Of a DNA stretch of 9,331 nt, positions 1 to 5,548 are shown piece after piece (within the stretch, counting starts at the first letter, position 1; each line of letters opens with the position of its first letter). Source of the stretch: Acetobacteraceae bacterium (GTDB lineage: Bacteria; Pseudomonadota; Alphaproteobacteria; Acetobacterales; Acetobacteraceae); the NCBI GenBank assembly GCA_947462945.1, contig CANHTE010000022.1, positions 1 through 9,331 on the forward strand, read 5' to 3'. Under the pieces are notes generated by a model. It saw nothing but the letters and a program-made list of their open reading frames with translations. It was not told the origin of the DNA and made no database searches. The position numbers were made by a program, and so were the translations under genes.

Positions 1-62
1 AAACTGAGGCAAACCTCCATGCGCCAAAGGTGACACCGCAAGCGGCGGCAGGCCAGCGCCCC

Positions 63-1028
63 TCAGTCGAGGCTGATGCGGGCCTCACGCACCACAGGTC
101 CCCAGACGCGCGCGAAATCCGCATGGATTTGCTGGTAGTCTGCGGAGGAATAGGGCCGCGTCAGCGGGTAGAGCCCGGCCGCAACCAGCCGCCGCCCGGT
201 ATCCGCATCCGCCAGCACGCGCTGCATCGCCGCGTGCATCTCGCCCACCAGCCCGGCCGGCATGCCGCGCGGCCCGGAAATCCCCGTCCAGGAGGAGACG
301 GTCAATTGCGGCAGGCCAAGCTGCACATAGGTCGGCACGCCAGGCAAAGGCGCGAAGGGGTCGGGCGTCGAGATCGCGATGGGCTTCACCTGCCGCGCCT
401 CGATGGCACCGGTCGTGCCTGCCATGGGGGTGAGGAAGCAATCCACCTCGCCCGCGATGGTGGCCTGGAGCCCTGGGCCGGTGCCGCGATAGGGCACATG
501 GATGAAGCGCAGCCCGGAAAGCCTGGCCATCATCTCCCCCTGGAGATGCTGCATGCCGGCGACGCCCGAACTGCCATAGGTCACGCCATTCGGGCGCGTG
601 CGGGCGGCCTGCATCAGCTCCTCGAAGCTGTTGAGCGGTGAATTGCCGGGCAGCAGCATGACGGTCGGCGTATCGGCCACCATCGCGATATGGGTGAAAT
701 CGCGGTCCCCATCGTAAGGGGCCGGATTGCTGGCCAGCGGAACAATGCCGTGCGGCGAGGTATTGGAAATGCCGATAACGCTGCCATCCGGCGTGGCACG
801 CACCACTTGCAGCGTACCGATGGAACCGCTGGCACCCGCGCGATTCTCGATCACCACCGTGCGTCCCATGGCGGCGGCGAAGCCCGGCTGGATGATGCGC
901 GCCGTGGTGTCCGAGGCGCCGCCGGGCGCAAAGGGCACAATCAGCCGGATGGTGCCGGCCTGGGCCCGCGCCAGATGGGGCGTGGCAAGGCAGGCAGTGC
1001 CAAAAATCAGTGCAGAACGGCGGTGCAT
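63..1028 (-). CDS. Bug/TctC-type periplasmic solute-binding protein
   Basis: Extracytoplasmic binding protein of the tripartite tricarboxylate transporter (Bug) family, which captures small organic, often carboxylate, ligands in the periplasm. The chosen ATG gives 321 aa, the usual family length. It is preceded by GGAGG with a 6-nt gap and starts a clear signal peptide (MHRR, then a hydrophobic stretch, cleavage near HLARAQA at residues 18-24). An in-frame ATG at 1103 would add 25 non-signal residues and lacks a ribosome site. Family marks are the first-strand ligand loop IRLIVPFAPGGASD (27-40), VVIENRAGASGSIG (58-71), YGSSGVAGMQHLQ (151-163), FIHVPYRGTGPGLQ (175-188) and a GVPTYVQLGLP segment (230-240). 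Its neighbours are unrelated and no TctA or TctB membrane subunit is present, so it is an orphan, as is common for this expanded family. The ligand cannot be told. The family call is firm. Confidence 0.93.
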   Translation of the reverse strand: MHRRSALIFGTACLATPHLARAQAGTIRLIVPFAPGGASDTTARIIQPGFAAAMGRTVVIENRAGASGSIGTLQVVRATPDGSVIGISNTSPHGIVPLASNPAPYDGDRDFTHIAMVADTPTVMLLPGNSPLNSFEELMQAARTRPNGVTYGSSGVAGMQHLQGEMMARLSGLRFIHVPYRGTGPGLQATIAGEVDCFLTPMAGTTGAIEARQVKPIAISTPDPFAPLPGVPTYVQLGLPQLTVSSWTGISGPRGMPAGLVGEMHAAMQRVLADADTGRRLVAAGLYPLTRPYSSADYQQIHADFARVWGPVVREARISLD

Positions 1029-1130
1029 CTCAAGCCTCCAGGCGGGTTCAGCCGGTGCTTGCAAACGCCACGCCACGCAGGGCTCAGCCATCCCCTTTTT
1101 CATGCCCGGATTCCGCGCTTAACTTTCGGC
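1029..1130. promoter_or_regulatory. Divergent intergenic region, probable promoters
   Basis: These 102 bp separate two divergently transcribed genes, so at least one promoter in each direction is expected here or just inside the genes. I see no convincing -35/-10 pair on either strand and no clear operator palindrome. The only local repeat is a short CACGC duplication near 1070-1078. The call rests on gene arrangement, not on motifs. Confidence 0.4.
1035..1039 (-). promoter_or_regulatory. Shine-Dalgarno of the Bug-type binding protein
   Basis: On the minus strand this reads GGAGG, 6 nt before the ATG at 1028. It decides the start in favour of the short form with an N-terminal signal peptide, over the in-frame ATG at 1103. 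Confidence 0.8.
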
Positions 1131-1748
1131 ATGGATGCACCGCGCCGCCTGATCATTTTTGCCGCTTGGGCGAACCTCGCGCTGCTGGCGGCCGCGCCTG
1201 TGGCCTGGGGCAATACTCCCCCGGCGGCTTTGTCTGGTTGCGACCCAAAACGGGTGATCCTCGTCGAACACGCCTTTGCCCTGGCTGAGCGCCACACGGA
1301 GGCTGCACTCGCCTTCCTGGATGCCGAGCCCTATCATGAGCATGTGCGCAGCTGGTTCGGCACCACGCCTCACCCAAAAATTCGGGTGCGTCTGGCCCGC
1401 ACGCTGGAATTGCTGCGACCGGAGCGGCGCCCGCCCGTGCTTTGTGGCACGGCGGAGAGCTGTGGCAACCGCCGCGTCTTTGCAATTGCCAATCTCACGC
1501 GCCGCAGCGTGATGCTCTGCCCGCTTTTCTTCAATGCACAGAATGAGGGCGCCGATTCCCGCCCCGGCGTGATGGTGCATGAAATGAGCCATTTGGCGGC
1601 CGGCACCGGCGATATGGCCTATGGGCGCAGCGCCGCCCTGGCCCTGGCCCGCAAGGAGCCGGACCGGGCCGCGCTGAACGCCGATAACTACGAGTATTTC
1701 GTGGAATTCCTGCCCGAGCGCCGGGCCGCCCAGCCGGGCAGAAGATAA
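1131..1748 (+). CDS. Secreted aspzincin-type (M35-like) zinc metallopeptidase
   Basis: Predicted exported zinc endopeptidase of the aspzincin (deuterolysin / peptidyl-Lys metalloendopeptidase) clan, 205 aa. Residues 1-27 form a signal peptide: RR, then a long hydrophobic core, with a cut near VAWG-N. The catalytic signature is complete. VMVHEMSHLAAGTGDMAYG holds HExxH (H150, E151, H154), then the GTxD aspartate (D161), which is the third zinc ligand defining aspzincins, and Y164. NADNYEYF follows at 183-190, matching the conserved Tyr-rich segment after the active site in this family. Four cysteines (37, 105, 111, 130) could form disulfides outside the cytoplasm. The ATG at 1131 has only a weak ribosome site but places the signal peptide exactly at the N-terminus. 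The protein is little more than a bare catalytic domain. It is the only plus-strand gene here and is not operonic. Cleavage specificity is unknown. Confidence 0.85.
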   Translation: MDAPRRLIIFAAWANLALLAAAPVAWGNTPPAALSGCDPKRVILVEHAFALAERHTEAALAFLDAEPYHEHVRSWFGTTPHPKIRVRLARTLELLRPERRPPVLCGTAESCGNRRVFAIANLTRRSVMLCPLFFNAQNEGADSRPGVMVHEMSHLAAGTGDMAYGRSAALALARKEPDRAALNADNYEYFVEFLPERRAAQPGRR

Positions 1749-1764
1749 GGCCGCGCCCCTTGTG

Positions 1765-1787
1765 CAGGCCCGGCTGGCTCGGCCCTG
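1765..1787. terminator. Weak hairpin in the convergent gap
   Basis: The 110-bp gap between the convergent metallopeptidase (stop 1748) and methyltransferase (stop 1859) contains CAGGCC paired with GGCCCTG across a 10-nt loop: seven pairs with one bulged C. There is no T tract on either side, so an intrinsic terminator is only a possibility suggested by position. A 4-bp GCCC/GGGC stem at 1849-1859, at the methyltransferase stop, is weaker still. Confidence 0.22.
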
Positions 1788-1858
1788 AGAAATGCAGTGC
1801 CGCCACCATCCGCGTCCGTCACATCTGGACCGAAGGAATGCGGGGGTCGCCCGCCGGG

Positions 1859-2857
1859 CTATCGCATTTTTTCGAAGGTGAAGGTGTTGGAAAGGGCGGC
1901 CGCCGGCTGGCCCACAAGAAAACTGTCCTCACGCACGTCTCGCAGGACCATGCCCTGCCAATCGGCCAATTCCAGGATCATACGCTGCGGGATGGCATGC
2001 ATTTCCATCTCGCCCCCCGGTGTTCCGGCCAGATAGGTCTTCAGGTCAAAACCATAACTGCGAATCCAGACCGGCAACTGAAAGATCGCGACCCCGCCCG
2101 CATCCAAAGCCCGGAAGGCGTGCCGCAGGATATTCATGGTGACCGGTGGCGGGCAGTGCTGCAACACGATGCGCGAATACCAAAGGTCACAGCTTTCAAC
2201 CGGCATCAGATGCTCCGGCGTCACCTGGCGCAGCGCCACATGCTCGAAGCCGGCACGGCGACATGTCTCGCTGGCCAGGTGCAAATGCGGGGCCGAGATA
2301 TCGAGGCCCGTGACCTGCGGGAAGCGCCGCGCGAATTGCAGCGTCACCCGCCCCACGCCGCAGCCATAATCCACGCAATGCCGGAACTGTTCGGCACGCC
2401 GGCCGATGCGCGCCAGCGTCGCATCCAGCACCTGCGCATCCCAGGCCCCGGAAGCGTAGAAGGCCTCCAGATTGGCGCCGATATTCTGCGGCAGGAAACG
2501 TTCCTCGGTCAGCACAGACCAATGCGGCGCGGCTTCCCCGGCGCGGTTCCAATAGCCGCCCAGGCGCTCGGCCATCAAACGAAGCGTGGCGACATCGGCC
2601 TCGGTCTCGACCAGATTGCCGGGGGCATCCAGCGGCGGCTGGGCATGGGCGTTGCAGCCATGGCGGGCGCCGAATTCCGCACTCGCCGCCATGGCGCTGC
2701 CCATGCTGGCCACATCCGGCCAGGCGGCCTGGCCGGCCTGAATGACGGCCTCATCCTCGGGGTCCCGGCCGAAAAACATCCGGTAGCCCAGGATGATTTC
2801 TTCCCGCGTCACGCCAGGTGGCGCGTCATGCGGCAAGGGCGGCCTCCACGGCGGCAC
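1859..2857 (-). CDS. Class I SAM-dependent methyltransferase with DUF4214-like N-terminus
   Basis: Predicted cytoplasmic S-adenosylmethionine-dependent methyltransferase, 332 aa, substrate unknown. The Rossmann core is clear: motif I CVDYGCGVGRVTLQFA (161-176), the acidic end of strand 2 in VTGLDIS (182-188), motif IV-like CDLWYSRIVLQHC (223-235), and LDAGGVAIFQLP after the following helix (251-262). Ahead of it, residues 16-65 (TREEIILGYRMFFGRDPEDE onward) resemble a DUF4214 segment, a short helical module often attached to surface or glycan-modifying proteins; this part is tentative. The start is uncertain. The GTG at 2857 overlaps the upstream aminotransferase end by 32 nt, while a GTG at 2812 (residue 16, just before the DUF4214-like segment) leaves a 13-nt gap; neither has a strong ribosome site. 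Either way it is the last gene of the transporter-aminotransferase unit and is probably translationally coupled. Confidence 0.85.
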   Translation of the reverse strand: MPPWRPPLPHDAPPGVTREEIILGYRMFFGRDPEDEAVIQAGQAAWPDVASMGSAMAASAEFGARHGCNAHAQPPLDAPGNLVETEADVATLRLMAERLGGYWNRAGEAAPHWSVLTEERFLPQNIGANLEAFYASGAWDAQVLDATLARIGRRAEQFRHCVDYGCGVGRVTLQFARRFPQVTGLDISAPHLHLASETCRRAGFEHVALRQVTPEHLMPVESCDLWYSRIVLQHCPPPVTMNILRHAFRALDAGGVAIFQLPVWIRSYGFDLKTYLAGTPGGEMEMHAIPQRMILELADWQGMVLRDVREDSFLVGQPAAALSNTFTFEKMR

Positions 2858-4169
2858 CGAAGCGGTCCAGGATCATGCCCACCTCCGCTTGTGTCACATT
2901 ATAGGGCGGCGCCAGGATCACGTGGTCGCCGCGCAACCCGTCAATCGTGCCGCCCATGGGATAACAGCCCAGGCCCCGCGCATAGGCCTCACGCTTCACG
3001 CGCTCATTGATTTTCAGCGTGGGGTCGAAGACCGCCTTGCTGGCACGGTCCTGCACCAGCTCAATCGCCCAGAACAGCCCGCGCCCGCGGATATCGCCCA
3101 CATGGCGGTGATTGCCGAGGCGTTCGGTCAATCCCGCTTCCAGCAACGCGCCCATGGCATTGACATTGGCCAGCAGATTTTCACCCTCGATCACCTCCTG
3201 CACGGCCAGGGCGGCCGCGCAGGCCATGGGGTGCGCCTGGTAGGTGTGGCCATGCATGAAGCCGCCAGAGCCATCGCGGATCGCCTCGATGACGCGCCCT
3301 TGCACCAGGATGCCGCCGATGGGCTGGTAGCCACCGCCCAACCCCTTGGCGATGACCTGGATGTCCGGGACCACGCCCTCCTGCTCCCAGGCATGCATGG
3401 TGCCGACGCGGCCCATGCCGCTCATCACCTCATCGAGAATGAGCAGGGCGCCGTGGCGGTCGCAAATCTCGCGCATCTTGGGGAAATAGCCAGGCAGGGC
3501 CGTGACGCAGCCGAGTGTCGCGCCAACGACGGTCTCGGCGCAGAAGGCGATCACATTGTGGGGGCCAAGTCGCAGAAACTCGGCCTCCAATTCGTCCGCC
3601 AGGCGCTGGACGTAATCGGCATCGCTCTCATGATCCGCGCGGTCGCGGTAGCTGTAGCAGGGAGCCACATGGCTGAAGGCGTCACTCAAAATCGGCGCAT
3701 AGGGGGCGCGGCGCATGGCATTCCCCCCGGCGGCGAGGGCCCCCAGCGTATTGCCATGATAGCTCTGCCGGCGCGCGATGTAGCGGGTGCGCTGCGGCTG
3801 GCCCTTTTCCACGAAATATTGACGCGCCATTTTCAGCGCCGCCTCCATCCCCTCGCTCCCGGAGGAGACGAAATAGGCGTGCGTCAGCCCGCCCCCATGC
3901 TCCTGACCGGGCGCGTGGCCCACCAGCATATCCGCCAGGCGCTCCGCACTCTCGCAGGAGAACAACGCGGTATGGGCATAGGTCAGCTTGCCGAGTTGCG
4001 CCTGCATGGCCCCCAGCACATGCGGATGGCCATGGCCGAGGCAGGCCACCGCCGCGCCGCCGCTGCCATCCATCACCGCATGGCCACTGGCTTCCCGCAG
4101 CCAGATCCCCTGGCCAGAGACCGCGATGGGCGGGGCGACCTTGAGGTTACGATGAACAAGATGGGACAT
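2826..4169 (-). CDS. PLP-dependent class III (omega-type) aminotransferase
   Basis: Fold-type I pyridoxal-phosphate enzyme, 447 aa, the full family length. It moves an amino group between an amine or omega-amino acid and a keto acid. Visible landmarks are the substrate-side GHGHPHV (45-51), the phosphate-binding VSSGSEGMEAALKMAR (101-116), YHGNTLGALA (137-146), the cofactor-ring aspartate in LILDEVMSGMGR (D246), the Schiff-base lysine in VIAKGLGGGYQPIGG (K275), the phosphate-contacting threonine in HGHTYQAHP (T309) and RGRGLFWAIEL (361-371). The ATG has GGAGAG upstream with a 6-nt gap. It lies 38 nt after the transporter stop and runs into the methyltransferase, so all three are probably co-transcribed. 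The amino donor cannot be deduced: members of this family act on beta-alanine, GABA, putrescine, taurine and others. Nothing in it looks damaged. Confidence 0.92.
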   Translation of the reverse strand: MSHLVHRNLKVAPPIAVSGQGIWLREASGHAVMDGSGGAAVACLGHGHPHVLGAMQAQLGKLTYAHTALFSCESAERLADMLVGHAPGQEHGGGLTHAYFVSSGSEGMEAALKMARQYFVEKGQPQRTRYIARRQSYHGNTLGALAAGGNAMRRAPYAPILSDAFSHVAPCYSYRDRADHESDADYVQRLADELEAEFLRLGPHNVIAFCAETVVGATLGCVTALPGYFPKMREICDRHGALLILDEVMSGMGRVGTMHAWEQEGVVPDIQVIAKGLGGGYQPIGGILVQGRVIEAIRDGSGGFMHGHTYQAHPMACAAALAVQEVIEGENLLANVNAMGALLEAGLTERLGNHRHVGDIRGRGLFWAIELVQDRASKAVFDPTLKINERVKREAYARGLGCYPMGGTIDGLRGDHVILAPPYNVTQAEVGMILDRFGAAVEAALAA

Positions 4170-4207
4170 GCGGGGCTCTCCGGGCGAGACGTCAGGCTAT
4201 CCTGCCA

Positions 4208-5473
4208 TCAGGGCGGTGTCAGCACACCCACGGCCGCGCCCATCATGCAGCAGGCAATGGTGGCCGCCGCCAGTGAGGGCAGGCCAAGAGCGACGATTTC
4301 GGCCCGGCGTTCCGGGCACATGGCGCAAAGCCCGCCCAGCATGATGCCGACCGAGCCGAAATTGGTGAAGCCGCACAGCGCGTAGGTGAGGATGAGGCGT
4401 GAGCGCTCCCCCAGCCCCGCGCCACCGCCGCGCGCGAGATCCAGATAGGCCACGAACTCATTCACCACGATTTTCACGCCGAGGAATTGCGCCACCATCG
4501 CCGCTTCCGCCGCCGGCACGCCCATGGCCCAGGCCAGCGGCCAGAACAGGATGGACGCGATCTGTTGCAAGGTGACGCCCAGCAGCGGTTGCAGGATTTC
4601 ATTGCCCAACGCCACCAGCGCCACGAAGACGATCAACGCCGCCATGATGCCAAGCAGCAGCTGCAGCCCATCCGTCGTGCCCTGGACCAGCGCCTCCATG
4701 GTGCTGGAATAAAGCGCCGGCGCTTCGGCCTCACCATCGGTCACCACCTCGCCCGGGATCATCAGCAACGCCACCAGCACGGCGGCCGGCGCCCCGATCA
4801 GTGAGGCGGTCAATAACTGCCCCGCCGCATCCGGCACGACGGGTGAGATGATGAGCGCATAAACCACCAGCGTATTGCCCGAGATGGTGGCCAGCCCTGC
4901 CACCATGACCACGAACAACTCCGAGCGCGTCAGCTTGGCGAGCCAGGGTCGGATGAGCAGCGGCGCCTCCACCATGCCCACAAACACATTGGCCGCGACC
5001 GAGAAGCCCGCAGCACCCCCCAGTCCGAACAAGCGCCGCAACCCGCCCGCCAGGCCGCGCACGACAAAGGGCAGAATGCGCCAGTGATACAGCACCGCCG
5101 AAAGCGCCCCGACCAGCAGCACCAGCGGCAGCGCCTGGAAAAACAGGATGAAGGAGGAACCGGGCGTGACCTCCGCAAAAGGCAGCGGCCCCCCACCCAG
5201 ATAACCAAAGACCAGCGCCGTGCCCGCCTGCGTCGCCCGCGCCAAAGCATCCACCGCTTGGCCGATCAGCGCGAAGCCAGCGCGCAGCGGGGACACGTAG
5301 AGCAGCAGCGCGGCGAGGCCGATCAGGCCCAGCAAACCGCCGGCGACCACGCGCCAGGAAGCGTCACGGCGAAAGCCGCCCATCGCCCAGGCCAGGAGAC
5401 AGAGCAAAGCGAGGCCCAGGGCGGATTGGAGTTGAAGGAGGCTCAAGAAAAAGCCGCCGGCGGCCGGGGCCAC
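4208..5473 (-). CDS. Concentrative nucleoside transporter (CNT/NupC family)
   Basis: Inner-membrane cation-coupled symporter of the CNT family, 421 aa, usual length. It shows a hydrophobic N-terminal helix (17-31), the first re-entrant hairpin region NVFVGMVEAPLLIRPWL (162-178), TRSELFVVMVAGLATISGN (182-200), the second core motif VVNEFVAYLDLA (336-347), LCGFTNFGSVGIMLGG (366-381) and PERRAEIVALGL (387-398). E339, N371 and S374 align with residues that hold the ribose in the Vibrio CNT structure. The usual GQ(T/S)E of hairpin 1 reads GMVE (166-169), so base recognition may differ. The start is uncertain: a GTG at 5473 without a ribosome site, with residues 2-7 encoded by a GC-rich palindrome matching the upstream repeat element; a TTG at 5446 is an alternative. 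It lies 75 nt after rmuC and leads into the aminotransferase. Family certain, cargo not. Confidence 0.92.
   Translation of the reverse strand: MAPAAGGFFLSLLQLQSALGLALLCLLAWAMGGFRRDASWRVVAGGLLGLIGLAALLLYVSPLRAGFALIGQAVDALARATQAGTALVFGYLGGGPLPFAEVTPGSSFILFFQALPLVLLVGALSAVLYHWRILPFVVRGLAGGLRRLFGLGGAAGFSVAANVFVGMVEAPLLIRPWLAKLTRSELFVVMVAGLATISGNTLVVYALIISPVVPDAAGQLLTASLIGAPAAVLVALLMIPGEVVTDGEAEAPALYSSTMEALVQGTTDGLQLLLGIMAALIVFVALVALGNEILQPLLGVTLQQIASILFWPLAWAMGVPAAEAAMVAQFLGVKIVVNEFVAYLDLARGGGAGLGERSRLILTYALCGFTNFGSVGIMLGGLCAMCPERRAEIVALGLPSLAAATIACCMMGAAVGVLTPP
5453..5469 (-). repeat. Inverted partial copy of repeat element A over the transporter start
   Basis: On the minus strand this 17-mer reads CCCCGGCCGCCGGCGGC. 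It matches plus-strand 5530-5546 at 16 of 17 positions, so in a minus-strand transcript the two segments could pair as a 17-bp stem with one mismatch. Its 12-nt part at 5453-5464 is itself a perfect palindrome. It encodes residues 2-7 if the GTG at 5473 is used, or lies in the leader if the TTG at 5446 is the true start. Confidence 0.55.
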
Positions 5474-5499
5474 ATCATTGCAGAATGGCGGCCCCAGCG

Positions 5500-5513
5500 C
5501 CCTTTACGAAGGG
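5500..5513 (-). other. Small hairpin following repeat element A
   Basis: On the minus strand CCCTT, a CGTA loop and AAGGG form a 5-bp stem just downstream of the repeat-A hairpin, between rmuC and the transporter. There is no run of T after it, so a classic intrinsic terminator is not supported. It may simply add to a structured 3' end for rmuC. Confidence 0.3.
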
Positions 5514-5546
5514 GGTCCGGGGTCCGTGACCCCGGCCGCCGGAGGC
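5512..5546 (-). repeat. Dispersed hairpin repeat, copy A
   Basis: A 35-nt element beginning 3 nt after the rmuC stop codon (on the minus strand) and matching copy B at 29 of 35 positions. Plus-strand 5517-5524 CCGGGGTC pairs perfectly with 5528-5535 GACCCCGG around a CGT loop. The flank GCCGCCGGAGGC (5535-5546) is identical in both copies. As transcribed from rmuC, the invariant GCCTCCGGCGGC comes first, then the hairpin. Position and structure suggest a transcript-end or processing element, though no T tract follows. No family name is claimed. Confidence 0.75.
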
Positions 5547-5548
5547 CC

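Noticed and set aside
690..1130. Upstream extension of the metallopeptidase frame to 690
   Set aside because: The added 147 residues run antisense through the binding-protein gene and are low-complexity, whereas the ATG at 1131 begins an evident signal peptide.
1749..1858. Bidirectional intrinsic terminator in the convergent gap
   Set aside because: The hairpins are short or bulged and there is no T tract on either strand; kept only as a low-confidence hairpin.
1760..4385. Two overlapping long plus-strand frames (416 and 530 codons) opposite the methyltransferase and aminotransferase
   Set aside because: Same GC-shadow effect. The composition is His/Arg/Gly-rich with no recognisable motif, and the minus-strand frames carry complete catalytic signatures.
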